NCBI GenBank assembly: GCA_021432635.1
Contig: MU270055.1
Location: forward strand, 557,146-621,145
Direction: 5' to 3'
Source of the DNA: Thozetella sp. PMI_491
Taxonomy: Eukaryota; Ascomycota; Sordariomycetes; Chaetosphaeriales; Chaetosphaeriaceae
DNA length: 64,000 nt
Both the position numbers and the translations under genes were made by a program. A model generated the notes under the pieces. It saw nothing but the letters and a program-made list of their open reading frames with translations, did no database searches and was not told the DNA's origin. This document shows, in pieces, positions 12,164 to 24,574 of the stretch. The first letter of the stretch is position 1, and every line of letters starts with the position of its first letter.

Positions 12164-13680
12164 GCATCCGCTCCTTGTCGCCTTCGGCAGCCCGGTTCAC
12201 AGATATGGCCGACCGTATGATCTAAGTAATGACCTCCGGGATTCGTATTGCTTCTTTTAGTTTCGTCGCAATGTAGCACTGACGCCACTTCTCTACTAGA
12301 AGTTCTAGAGCAGCCCGTCGCTTGGTTATATATGCACTAGAAGCACGGCGAACGCGACATGCAACAACTCATACCTCGCGGGGGTCTTGCTGGGCGCGAA
12401 ACTGATAAAAGCCCGCAGTGCTGATGACATGCTCACAAATAATCGAGTTTGTTTGAATCGCTAAAGTACAGAGTCATCGACTTGTGACCTATCGCTCTTC
12501 TGGCTCGAGCTCTACTGAGCAATTAGAGAGCCGTCTCAGGCGTAGTAGCTGAGACAAACCGGTATTAACGCCAAGCAACCAGGTATTCGGTATCTTCTTG
12601 ACTACGTAGTATACCGGTTATACAAGGTCCTTGGGGACACAGTAAGACATCACGGCTTGACTGAAGACAAACGGGAATGTTAGACGATGGGAGCAACAGA
12701 GAGTTACCCTTGATACATTCGCATACCGCCGAAACGATGTTGCAGGACAACACGCCTGTACTTGTCCTGTATTCAGGAGCCAAGGGGGGGGGGGGGTAAG
12801 CATGCCAGTAAGCCGTCCCTGCCACGCTCATCCCAACCTAGTCGGCACCTGATTTCGTCTAAACATACCCTGCCCTAACGTGACTCGCGACCTGTGGGAA
12901 GCTAGCCAACTGGCTCGCCAAAGATCACCACACAAACACCTACGCATGCACACACACACACACACACACACGCACGCATGGGCAGATACACAACACAGCC
13001 AACACCTCACGCCCCTGCTACCGCGTCCCACGCACCATTCCCAGCAGCGCCAAATAAACGGGGAAAAATATCGGATGCTATTCGAGTGTACATTCTAGGT
13101 AAAGCCGTCCGAAGCCTCCCCCTTTTGCGAGATGCAGAAATTGCGGAATAAAAGGAGATAAAACGATCGCCTCGCATGCTGCGAGGCGCTGGAGAGTAAG
13201 TATCAACGCAAAGAGGCTCTCCTCGTACGTGGCAGCTAACGTCCATTTGCCACAGCGGCTCTCTTGAACCATGCCGCTCAACCCTTTTCCTCAAACCAAC
13301 CCAGTCGTCCTGGTAGTTTTCTGAAAATCCATGTGCAGCGAGCAAGCTCTTACGACTCTGCACTAATAGTCGACTGGCCCTTGCCCTTGCAACCCTTCAT
13401 TTTTTGGTCTTAATCCGGGGGGGAGGAAAAAGGAAAAAAAGAGATTAATGTTGACCTTGACGGGATCGTGGAAGCGAATGACGTAAGCGCTTCAGACAGA
13501 AATACGAAAGAAATGACGGCGCCTGACGTCCCCAGACTGAGTGCCGTAACTCCGTGTTGCCAGATATCGGACAAGTAGGTAGTAATGCAAGTCGAAGAAT
13601 TCAGAGGCCGCCCACAAGGGCTCAAAGGTACCAGATCCCTGCGGATAGGCGCCTCAGGACGAGGGTTGCGATAACCCAGC
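12164..13680. other. Spacer with simple repeats
   Basis: About 1.5 kb with no supported gene. It holds a 13-G run at 12784-12796 and a (CA)11 microsatellite at 12949-12970. The end near 13680 should contain the 3' UTR of the RRM protein gene. Confidence 0.45.
12949..12970. repeat. (CA)11 microsatellite
   Basis: Uninterrupted CA dinucleotide repeat in intergenic DNA; a likely length-polymorphic locus. Confidence 0.9.
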
Positions 13681-16600
13681 TCACATGATCTGATCCTGAG
13701 TGAGGCCACCATGGGGATCCGTGTCCATACTGTCGCCAGAGCCCGGCGTAATGTACTTCACAAAGCTGAGGCCGAGAGGGCGCCCGCCATACTGGTAGCC
13801 TTGGAACTTGGCAATAGCTGTCTCCGCCGTGTCGGGCGTGTCGAATCGTACCACGCCTGTGCCTCGAGACCGGCCGCTAGGCTCGTATTGGATCTCAGCT
13901 TGCTCGACTTTGCCGATGGTCGAGAAAAGCTCCACCAGATCATCATTGCTAGTGGACCATGGTAGCTAAACGCACAAGTTAGCCAAAACATAAATAGCGA
14001 CACCGACGATGAACTTCGTCTCTTATATGGCGGAGGTTTGCTTACGTTGCGAACATAGATAATCTCGGACTTGTCGGTCCCGGAGGTCGCATAATCGGTG
14101 AAGGGGTTGGGCGGAACAGATTGGGCGCCGGCGTTGGCATCGAAGCCTCCTCCAAAGCCGCCTCGGCCGTAACCGCCGCCGCCAAAGCCACCGCGGCCGC
14201 CGCCAAAGCCGCCTCGGCCGTAACCGCCGCCGCCGAAGCCTCCTCGCCCGCCGAATCCGCCACGGCCATAACCACCTCCCATGTTGGCCCCGGCGAACCG
14301 ATCCTCTCGCACTTCGAGGAGGCGGCCCTGCCAGTCATATCCGTTGAACTGCTGGATGGCGTTTCGTGCATCGTCGGGGTTCTCGAAGACCACGATGCCG
14401 GAGCCCTTGGGCCGACCATCAGGGCCGACGTGAACGTCGGCACGAATCACAACACCATTACGAGCTACCAGCCGACCAGTAGTGTTAATGCAAGACACCG
14501 AGGATAGCGTCAAGGCCTCGGAAAGGGAAAGGGGCTCATACCAGCTTGTCGGAACAAGTCCTTCAGATCTTGCCAGCCTACTGTGTAAGGAAGCTAGGGC
14601 AAACGCGTTAATCATGATGCTCCACCAGTGCAACGGAGGGTAGGTGGATGGAACAAACGTTGGAGACGTAGATCTGGCGGCCACCGCCGCCACCGCCGCC
14701 TGCACCGCCCGCACCGCCTGCACCGCCGCCAGGAGCCATGCCGGAATAACCGCCGCCGCCGCCGCCGCCAAAGGGGGGACCTCCTGGGCCGGCAAAGCCA
14801 CCTCTGCCGGCGCCTCCTGGCGGGCCAAAGCGGGGTTCGGCTTCACGGTCCTGTTTAGACAATTGTCAGCTTAGTATGCTCCCGCTCCCCTGGAGCCTGG
14901 GGTATACCTGCCTCTCGGACGTAGACGAGTCGACCCATTAGGTTCTGATTGCTGAGCGTAGCAACCGCATTCTGGGCTTGCTCCCTCGTAGCGTATTCCA
15001 CAATTCTGTGTACTGTCAGCGCTGCTCCAAGTTGCCATGCAAGAAACAAGCCTAGTTGGTCAACTTACCCGCATCCCTACAAGTGTCCGCGGACAACGTC
15101 CCGACCCGTCAATCCAACCATTCCATCAAGTAGGCCGAACAAAGGAAACCAAGAAACCAGCCAAAATCACTTGTAGGCGCCCACCTTCGACATTCCGTTT
15201 GGAAGAAGCAAAACATCGGCATAGAGAACCTCTCCAGCTATGAGATGAGAGCGTCAGCGGACTGCTATGCTGCTGAGAGTAAGGGAAGGATGGTTGAGAC
15301 TCACCCTGTCGCATGAAATCCTTGAGGTGATGCCACTTTACGTCGTAGGACAGGTTGCCGACGTAGACGCGGCGGTCCTGCTGTGACGTCTCTCGAATGT
15401 TGTTCATGACTTGCTCGCGGTGTGCCGCGCGGTCCTCGTAAGATCGATAAGGGGCACCACTGTACCCCGAACCTGGCCCTCCGGATGGCGCGCCTTGACT
15501 AGTCATGGGACTCCGACTGCGTCTCCTGGTGCGGCTGCGGGACCTATCACGAGGAGAATAAGACCGGCGAGCGTTGGGGCTGCGAGATCGTCCACGTCTG
15601 GGAGAGCGAGACCTCTCACGCTGCTAAATAGTCAGTATATACGCCCACCACTGCAAGAGCTGTTTAAGCTTTTGCGAACCCGCGCATATTTGAAGCAAGC
15701 GCTGGAAAGTTCGGCTGGGGAAGAAGCTGGCGAGCAGCGTCAAATGTATTGAGAAGCAGAATTGGCAATAAGACGCCAAGCGCAGAGGCCAAGAAGGGGG
15801 GCACAATCATTTCACAAATGGGTATACGCGCTGGTGGGAGGCAAGAAATAGTCAACAAGCAAGGAGAAGAATACAGGTCTGGGTGATGGATCCCGGCAGA
15901 CGAGTGAAGCAGACGGAGCAGGGTGGTGACTGGGTGCAATCAAGCTGGTGCAGGGGTTTTGGTGGAGGAGGTCGGCGAAACCATGAGTGACTTACGGGTC
16001 GGTAGGTATCTCCTGAGTCGGCTGTAAAGAAGAAGCTAAGTTAGAAATTGAGCCAGGCGGGTGGATGAAGAAAGAGAGAGTCGCAGGGCGGATGGGATCC
16101 TGAAAGTGCGAACAGGTAGAGGGACACCTAGGCCTGAAGGACAGAGTGCCGGTTGGGTAGGTGATAAGGCAACGCAGCCCAGGGTTCAAGAAATGGGAAA
16201 GAGTGGCGATTATGAGGAGCCGGGAGTGCAGTGCAGCGGGGGGCGGATGGTAGTAGTGTTGCTGAAAGAAGAGGCTAGTGGAGGGAAGACATGCAGAAGG
16301 GAAAGGGGGGTGCGGGTTGGTGTAGGCATATATGTACGAGGTAGGCAAGGTCGGGCAAAGGCGACGAGGGATGCAGTGAGGTGCAGCAACGGGGAATGGG
16401 ACGGTTACGGTACGGGGGAAGTGGGAACAAGGAGGCTTGAAGACGCAACGCCGGCAGCACTACCAGCACAGCATCGGGCCCAACAGGATGGCTCCCCGAA
16501 GCTGGCTGTAGGAACAGCAAGTGGCACACAACACCCTGGGGAAGAAGAGAAAGGGGAACAGAGCGAGAGCAAGAGAGAAAGGAAGGAGGAGAGCAAGAGG

Positions 16601-16911
16601 AGGGGCAGGCTGGCTAGCAATTGTCACACGTTTTCAGCATTTAATGGACTCTCTTGGGCTCTTGGTGTGTACCTGTTGGTGATGGACACAGTACGTGTCT
16701 AGCTCAAGGTAGCTAAAGGCGGGAGGGAGGAAGGACGAGGGGATGGAGGGAAACGCCTCGGCACGGCCAGGGCTCTGCGAATGCAGACAGGGCAGCGAGT
16801 GAGGACGGTAAGAAGTATAGAGCACGCTCCGGTCGAACAAGAGCGAAAGGGAGGGGGGAGAGCACCTGAGGTGTTGACAAATGGAAGCTGGATACCGGAC
16901 TTACCCATCAT
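13681..16911 (-). CDS. Three-RRM SR-like mRNA-binding protein, Gbp2/Hrb1-like
   Basis: RNA-binding protein resembling the Gbp2/Hrb1 mRNA export and quality-control factors. Ten coding exons join in frame: 16911-16905, 16021-15996, 15623-15305, 15237-15185, 15076-15069, 15005-14912, 14850-14659, 14593-14542, 14464-14046 and 13965-13681, giving about 484 residues. An N-terminal RS region ([12 protein letters not shown]) precedes RRM1 ([11 protein letters not shown] ... GCGIVEYA), a Gly-rich spacer, RRM2 (IYVSNLPYTVGW ... [10 protein letters not shown]), a [10 protein letters not shown]-type RGG region and RRM3 (IIYVRNLPWSTSN ... [10 protein letters not shown]). Exon 1 carries only ATGATGG before an 883-bp intron. 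Exon 5 is 8 nt long. The intron at 14911-14851 uses a GC donor (GAG|GCAGGT). Exon 3 could instead start at 15620. Family assignment is firm; one-to-one orthology with Gbp2 is inferred. Confidence 0.88.
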
Positions 16912-19900
16912 ATAAGGATGTCGAAAATTTTTTACTCTCAACTTAGCCGCTCGAGGGGAGTGAAAATTTTTGGGGGGGGAACGCGTCGATTGGCGCTGAT
17001 TTGTAGGCAGATGTAGGTGGTCTGTAACAGTGACACCTGAATATCACTGCTTTGGGTGCCCAGTATGCACAGCTGGCTGCAGGACGGGGGGAGGGGAGAG
17101 CGTGAGATACGCGTAGTTGGGCGAACTCAGGTCTCTCTCACTTCCTGGCGGCGATGCGAAGGTTGAGCAAGCCTTGTCCGCGAGCACGAGCCACAGTGAC
17201 ACTCCAAAGGGGGGAGACTGCACGGACGAGACACACACGAACGGCAGATGACGGCACGGAGCTTAGGTAGGTGGTGTGCCTGAGGCTCGGGGGGAGGGGT
17301 GGAAAGAAGGGGTGGTGAAGAAGGCTGGGTGTTCGGTGTCGAAGGCAAGGTCTGTTCCGGTGAGTAGATGGCACGGTTGGCCTTGCGGGCCCGGGCGTGG
17401 ATCAATAGAGGCCTCGACACGGGAGGGGAACGGAAGGAAGGAGGGGGAGGGGGGGGGGGGGTGCACGCGTCAACAGACGTTACGGGCTGGCAGGAGAAGG
17501 CTGATGCGGGTGACGTGGGTGACGTGCTTGGGTGAGCCTTCAGCTGCAGTCGCTCTCTGGAGACGCCCCAAGGGTCTGGCGTCAACGATGGATTGGCCGA
17601 GGGGGCGCTGCAAGAAAAAAAAAAAAGCCCTGCAAGATTCGAGACAATAGAGATGTTCGGCAAACGCGAAATTATCCCAGTCACGGCCGCAGGGGCGCAG
17701 AGGGGCTGCAAGGTGAATTGGCGAATCTGGAGGTGGTGGCACACACGCGCACCTGTTTTGAGCCCTGGAGTTGCAAAGAAGTGCAGGAAAATTGACCCGC
17801 GTGGCAGCAATGAGCCAGTGACCCACGAATACCGGGGTGGTCCAAGCTCCTCTTAGGCAGGCGCCGCCAAGAACGCCCAAGGGTGGGCAATTCCTTGAGG
17901 ACAAGCTGTGGCAGGCGCTCACCAGGGAGGGGAAGACGGGAGAAGGGGGGGGGGGGGCCACTTCGGAACCTCGCCCCACCAGACGGCAGGTACCCTTTAG
18001 CGCTAAAAAACGGGGAGGAGCATCGGGGAAAACGGAGCCTCCCAACCGTACCTTTTCAGCAGTCGTCACTAGGTGGTACCTACCCGTAAACCGAAGGCAA
18101 GCTCCAGAGTCGCCTTGTTTTCTTTCCTGTATTCCTCTTCCTCTATTGAGCATCCCATATGTCTCCTATGTACCTAAGCTAGCCAAAGTGCTGTATGTAT
18201 TGGACTCTGTCCGACCCAACACGATGATGGCAGCCACTACCCGTCTGACAGTGTAGTTTGGTTCTGTCTCGTGTAGGTAGGTTTCCTCTCGTTCAGGCGG
18301 GCCCTCTTTGCCCCGCCCCCTCCTCTACTCGTGAAGAGGACGAGCACAAGTGCCTACCTAGGTGGGAAGGCAAAAGGAATTGCCCAATGCTCCCCGAGCG
18401 TTCTTCCCAGTCAATGCTTCCATTTAGGCACCAAACCCTAAAGCTTCCCTTTGACACAAGCGATGGCGTCGCGCTACCGGTCGGGGCATGCAAATAACCG
18501 TCTGGTTGGCCTACTCTCAATAACCCAAGCTTGTGTGCCTGCATAGCTTGGTAATTGGTAATTGGACCAGGCGTTTTGGTTACATGGCCTCACGGACGGT
18601 TTGATGGTGCATTCTGCTAGCCTTGCCTGGCATGAGCGAGGCAAGACTTGCTTGTGATGGGAGTAGAAAGCTGCCGCAAAGCAAGGTTGGGAGGCCGTCG
18701 ATAATTGTATCATCTGGCCACTTCGACCGACTCGGATGACGGCGTCCCTCACTCCTGCTCTCTCCTCCCCACTCTGAATTCGGGCATTGGGTAGCCGTGT
18801 GCTCCAGTTTGGGCAGCGTGACGGAAGAAATTGAGCTGTGGCGTCGTGTACTCTGCGGTACATGCATGCCTTGTCGCAGCCAGGTAGCAGCAGAATGGTT
18901 GGTAGGTAGGCTCTTGCTCTTGTCCAAAGCACGTCCGAGGCACCGAATTGGCAGATGTGCTCGAGGAGCCGCACCCTTATCCAACTGCCGTCCTCTCTAT
19001 GTCTCTACAGGTTGCATGCTACAAGGCTGGGGGGGGGAGTTTTTTTTCTTTTTCTTCGGAGAGGGGGAAAGAAGAAAGAAGGAAATAATAATAATTAGCA
19101 CCGTTTCCCTTGCCCCTGGCTACATGGCGTTATGGTCTAGGTTCCTTCCCGCCCGCCAATTTGATGGATCGCGCAGGCACTTCGGCGGCCCCTCCCAGCA
19201 TGCTGCGCACCCTGCAGGCAGGCCATGCCGCCCAGTGCAGCCATCCCTGGCAGATCCTAGTCCGACTTGTAGACCCCCTTGGAGGGACCGCGCCTGGACT
19301 TTGGGAGGACTGCAGAGTTTCCGCCGAGGGCAGGTCGCTCGACGAGGTACTACCGTGGACAACATGGACAGCGTGGACACCGTGGACAATGGGTTTCGGA
19401 CGGCTCTGCTTCCATGTAGCTCCTGGCCGTTCCTGGCGGCCTGGCTGACTGAGGAAAGGTCCATCATGGGTCGGGTCGAAGCGAGCGGCATGCGGATGCG
19501 GGCACAAGTCAATGGCAGCTGGTGGTGCCTGTGTGGGGTTTGCGAGCCTGCGGTGACTTGAGTTGCCGACAACGTCCCGAGTCTGGCGCTTTTCTTGTCC
19601 GACACAGCCCACCTCGGCTGCTCACACAAGTACCTAAGGTACCTACCTACAGGACATACGCTGCTGTTACACAAGGTGGGCATACCTGGTAGGTGTGTTG
19701 CTACCCCCGGTATGTACACTAAGTAGTAACGTTAGTGCTGGAGCGCACGACTTGGGTGCGCAGAATATTGCAATTACAATTCCACACGGTGAGGTACAGT
19801 AGGTAGCAGCCTTTCCGTAGCGTTGATATAGGGCCAGGGTCGAGCTCTCTTGGGTGTGGTAGAACGGCTTGCATCTGCAGGAGCCACAGCTGTGCTCTCC

Positions 19901-22900
19901 TCCATCCCGCACCGCCCAAGCAGCCCTCGACGTAGTAGCACGTTCGGGGAGCCTTGCTCCGGCCTTCCGGCGACCGTTTTCCATGGCGGTTGTTGAAGAT
20001 TGTGTACCAAGCAGGTGCCATGAGTGTCTCTTTGGGCAGGGAAGCGATGTCCTTCGCTAGTATTCAGTACATGGCGTATCCCATCAGACTCACGTCGCAC
20101 TCGTGGCTTCTACGACCGTCCCGCGGGGCACTGGGTGAGGCCCCGCCTCTTTCCTCGCCCATCTTTTGCCCCCCCCCTCCTTTTTGCCCATCACCACGGT
20201 ACCAATGCAAGTTGGCCTCGATCCGGCAGTTTATCTCAGAGACATGGCATGTAGCCCTTCTTCCCCTCCCTTTCCCCACCCTTCCGCTGGTTACACTGGG
20301 CGGCCAGGCCAAGAAGTGTCATGCAGCAAGAGGTTTCCGCAAGGCAATTTCGTCTTCGCTTTGTGCGACCCTGGCCATGATCTAGCCCACCAACTCCAGA
20401 GCCCTTGGTTAGCCTCGGAGCGAGAGTGTAAATATAGGATTCATCAGTAGGCGGGCGACATGTTGTCGATTCTGCTCCTGCCTTCCCCGTGCCTCTTTAA
20501 CCCCATCTTCTTTTCCTCGTCCCTTTCTTATCCCTAATATTCGCCCCGCCTTGCCCTTCGCCTCCCACCTCCCCAGCGAGGACATATCTTTCAATCTCGC
20601 TGGCTGTCCCCCCACTCACCAGTTGTACCACCCATCGGGTATCCGGGCAAGGCTACCTGGCAGGAGTCGAGCACTACTTCGGACGAGATGCTGACCACAT
20701 TGGCGTTCAAGCCCGGCTTTCTCGCTGGAGCACATCCCTTGGGTGGACACAGTGCTGTATCTAAGACCAATTGGTATTGGCCTGCCCTACGTGCCGCCCT
20801 AAACCCGCCTTGCGGTCCTCAAGGAAGGCACCAATGTCTTCTCTCCAAAGCCTGAAGGCTTCGCGAGGGACGGTGACACGACAGCCGTAGCGCCGCATCC
20901 TGAGCTGAGGATATGCCCAATCCCATTGCTTACCCGTGCTCCTTTCCCCTGGCCCCTGATAGGGCGGGCGTCACGTCTGGCCTGGCGTGCCCAGCGTTGG
21001 AAGCAATTCGGCGGCACACCGCCTCAGGCGAAGACCTGGCGAGATCCAGCCTGGCCCCTCCCGCCGAGGCATATAACATTGGCTGCCATCCAGCTGGTTG
21101 AACTCAGGCGGGAAGAAGAAAATGGACACGTCGGGGAAGATCAATGCCATGTAACGCAGAGAAAGCAATGTGCGTGGAAAGAATTCCGATTTTTTCCCCC
21201 CTTTGGTTCCGAGGCCTTTTGGCGGGCCGATTTTCGAAGGCAGCCGGGGCCGGTTGTGCAAGGGATATTGAAAGAGGCAAAGACTCATGCAAGTAGTGCA
21301 GCCCTGGCGCATTCGCAGCAGTGGGAGACTCCCGCTGGAAGCAGTGGTCTTCCGATAAACAACCAACAGAGACAATAGCTTTGTCAAAGGTCAGGTCGCA
21401 AGCGAAACGAGACCACCAAGCATGGGCTTCAAACTATGCATGGGTGGAAGTCAAGATGTGCAGGCACCTGCCCTGGTCCTCCTTATCGCTACTAGGCGGG
21501 AGACGGAGGGACTTTACTGGTGTGCTAGAGACAGCACATCGCCGCGTTCAACCTGCTGGGAACGAAAATTTCCTGCTATACCGCCGGGTAGGAGATCGGG
21601 GTTGGATTAGCATCTGGTGCTGGCTCGATGGCATCCAAATAAGCAAGGCGGTTTGGGCAAAGCCAATAGTGGTGGTTGGATACATAGCCGGCAAGCCACG
21701 AAAATTCGAGACCACCACCGGGAGCTGACAGGGAGACGGGAAGGTCGAGAGTCGAGGTGTGGTTGCAGATTAAAACGGACTCGCCGGGTGCCACCGTCGG
21801 TGCTGCGGTCCGTTGCGCGAATATACGAAGCCTGTCCACAGGCCACCACGGGTAAGATCCTGTATCACTGTGGAGGGATGTGCGTGCTATGGGGGCGCTG
21901 CACTATTACCACCACTACGGGATGGGTGCTGGAGGCAGCGGGCAGGGGAGGCGACATATCAAACTTGGTGCCAGGCTAGCTTTGAGAGTGCTCAATGCTG
22001 AGGTGGCCGATGGTGCTGGGTAGCACCGCAACGGCAGGCTAGCCAGGGGATGCCCTCCCGTCGTCTATCAGATGGTCAATTAGATGGCCGTGCATTAGCC
22101 GCATCGCTGCGTATCATTTCACTTAAGAAAAAAAGGCGAGGGGGTTGTTGAGCTACTACGTACTCTGAGAGGCCAGCTCCGCGGATGTGATTCCGTGACG
22201 AGTAACTCCCGCCCCCCACCCCTGCTGCCCTCTAGGTCTCCGTTCGTCCTGGACCCCGTAAAGGACCCAATGCCGTCCAATGCTAGCCCGCGGCTTCGCG
22301 CATGCACTGTGCTGGAGTGCATGCTGTGCTGTATGTACATGCAGAGCACGCTTGGGCTGCGCTTGTGCTGCGTTTGCTCGTGGGTGAGGAAGCAAGCGAA
22401 GGGGCCAGGTTGCCCGTGCCTCGGGGCCAAGCCCGGACGGCCACATCCAATAAGGCAAGTGTTCGTTGAGGAGGGGTTGAAAGGTAAAGGGGGAGGGAGG
22501 TTGTTCGTGACCCTGCATTGGGAGCCGGCTGGCCGTCGTTTTGAAGAAGTGCTACATGAGGGTTGTACGGAGGACAGGATGAGGGCCAGCAAGGTACCCG
22601 CTTGATGTACGTAATGAACGCGAATGTACACGCACTTGGCTCTCACCCCAGGGCTTCTTAGATTCGATCTTCATCCCGCGCAGCAGCGCTGCCGTGTTCC
22701 CGCTGCCGTGTTCGACCGGGGCCGGAAAAGACTTCGTGAAGCCCCGGAAGCCTCCACATTTTTGCTTTCCAGGTCCCTGGAGCCCAGCTGCTCGGGCTTT
22801 GCGGGCTTTCTGGGAAGAGAGGGACAAAACGGCCCCAATCCGAGGTCGGTTGTCATCAGTCTGCATAGCATTTCGGGGAGTCCCGCGTTTGCCCACGTGC

Positions 22901-23222
22901 TTTGCCAATCAGTACCTAATGTGCCTCCCCAGCTGTGTGCGGCGTGCCCAGGCAGGTATGGTGTCGCGGTCTTCCCCTCCCCCGTTCGTTTTCCTCGCCG
23001 AACTTGGCAGGGGCTAAAAACGGAGCTGGTGCGGGGCGGAAAATATCGGACCCCGTCTGCAAGATCATCCAGCGATCGTGTAAAACTAGCGACGCGACGC
23101 GAGCATGGCCACGGCCGACTACCGATCACTCGACCATTAGACGACACCCAGGCGACGCGAGGAGGAAGCGCAAGAGAAAGAAAGAGGAACAAGCAGCATC
23201 CGAAAAAGAAGGACACGCAGCA
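16912..23222. other. 6.3-kb interval with no supported gene
   Basis: This is the longest gene-free stretch in the window. Many open frames of 60-250 codons occur on both strands, but they are low-complexity (Pro/Ser/Arg-rich), overlap each other, and show no domain or consistent splice structure. The DNA contains G runs near 17.45 and 17.95 kb, pyrimidine-rich stretches, an AAT repeat near 19085-19097, and several copies of an ACCTACCTAGGT/GGTACCTA-type motif (for example 18353-18363 and 19631-19650). The left end must include the promoter and 5' UTR of the RRM protein gene, and the right end the COQ9 promoter. Base composition is not AT-rich, so no RIP-mutated repeat is indicated. Confidence 0.5.
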
Positions 23223-24193
23223 ATGCCCCCGCCGGCGCCTCCCAGCGCCGTGGCGGCAATGACAACCGGCCAGAGAGCCCTCGCCACCGGTGCTCGGCGG
23301 GCTCGTCTCGTAGCTCCTTTTCTGGCGGCCCGCGCTTCCTCGACACACCCCGTTATCTGCCTCCGGTACCTCCCAGGCCCCGTAGCAACACCCCCGTCTA
23401 AGAGGCCGCTCCGGTCCTGCACGGCCACCTTCTCCTCCGGCAGATCGTATCACTCGTACGACCACCCCGCGCCAGCCGGACCGTTCAGTGAGGCGGAAAA
23501 GGCGATACTCGCTGCTGCGTACAAGCATGTGCCCCGGCATGGCTTCTCGAACGAATCTCTAGCTATGGGCGCCCGGGATGCTGGCTATCTGGACATCAGC
23601 ACCAACCTACTGCCCGATGGCGTCTTCACTCTCATCCAATGGCATCTGCTTACACAACGCCAGGCGCTGGCTGGCCGGAGCAGGGCTCTCTTTGACGCCC
23701 CCAACGAGACCAACCAAGTGTCGGTGTTGGAGAAGGTTGAGACGCTCACGTGGGAACGGCTGCTGGGCAATGTAGCCACAGTCGATAGGCTGCAAGAGGT
23801 AGGTTAACCGCGCTCCCCTTCGCTCCCAACTTGGCATGCTTACCAACTGTGTCTCTACAGGCCCTCGCCATCATGGCCCAGCCGACCTACGTTCCCACTT
23901 CCCTAAGAGAGCTCGCCCTGCTCGTGGATGAAATATGGTTCTTGGCAGGCGACGAGGCAGTCGACCCGACTTGGTATACCAAACGCGCTTCCCTGTCCGC
24001 CATCTATGCCACAACTGAGCTCTTCATGACGACCGATCGCTCCCCCGAGTACCAGAACACGCGGGGCTTCCTTCGGCGCCGATTTCAAGAAGCCGGCGAG
24101 CTAGGCGGTGCCGCTAGGTCTATTGGCGAATGGCTAGGCTTCACGGCAACAGCGGGTATGAATCTCCTCAGGAGCAAAGGCCTACGTATATGA
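23223..24193 (+). CDS. COQ9: Ubiquinone biosynthesis protein COQ9, mitochondrial
   Basis: Lipid-binding subunit of the mitochondrial coenzyme Q synthesis complex that supports COQ7 hydroxylation. Two exons, 23223-23798 and 23861-24193 (62-bp GT-AG intron), give 302 residues. The first 80 residues are rich in Arg, Ala and Ser with almost no acid, as in a mitochondrial presequence. The TetR-like fold begins at SEAEKAILAAAYKHVPRHGF, followed by the family segment WERLLGNVATVDRLQEALAI and ALLVDEIWFLAGD. The C terminus has a TSVYT-like acid-poor segment and the hydrophobic helix IGEWLGFTATAG that binds lipid in the human protein. Met23223 is preferred; the next in-frame Met, 12 residues on, is also possible. 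Confidence 0.92.
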
Positions 24194-24574
24194 CGGATAG
24201 ACGGACTCAGGTCGCCGTGACCGAGCCGTAGTTCCCACTCATCTTCTCCACCAGAATTATCTTTTTGAGTTTGTTAGATGGTCGTTGTGGCTGACACATT
24301 GTGTATCAACCTTTTGTACTCATAGCTTGCACTTGTACATTATAGCCCAAAGCCTTCATTGCACATCCCGCAAATATGCAGGATTCTGCCAGCCGAGTTC
24401 TCTCATGTAGGACGCGGCAAAGATACTACATGATCCTACCAGACGGCGGCGGATTGGTCCAATCCGAAACCCTTCCAAACGCACCAGATATCCCTTACCG
24501 CAGCAGGCTCGACTCTCGGCGATTATGACCGTGTCAAGGGACAGCGAGGACTACCAAATCTCAGAGCAACCCGA
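24194..24574. terminator. Convergent 3' spacer, COQ9 and SMC6
   Basis: COQ9 and SMC6 face each other, and this 381-bp stretch holds both 3' ends. It is relatively AT-rich just after the COQ9 stop (for example TTATCTTTTTGAGTTTGTT near 24257), consistent with 3' processing signals. No gene is seen. Confidence 0.4.

Noticed and set aside
17127-19719. Several overlapping frames of 150-250 codons on both strands
   Set aside because: Composition is Pro/Ser/Arg-rich, frames contradict each other, and none continues through plausible introns into a recognisable domain.
22671-23540. 289-codon minus-strand open frame
   Set aside because: Overlaps the COQ9 presequence antisense; Arg/Gly-rich and without homology that I recognise.
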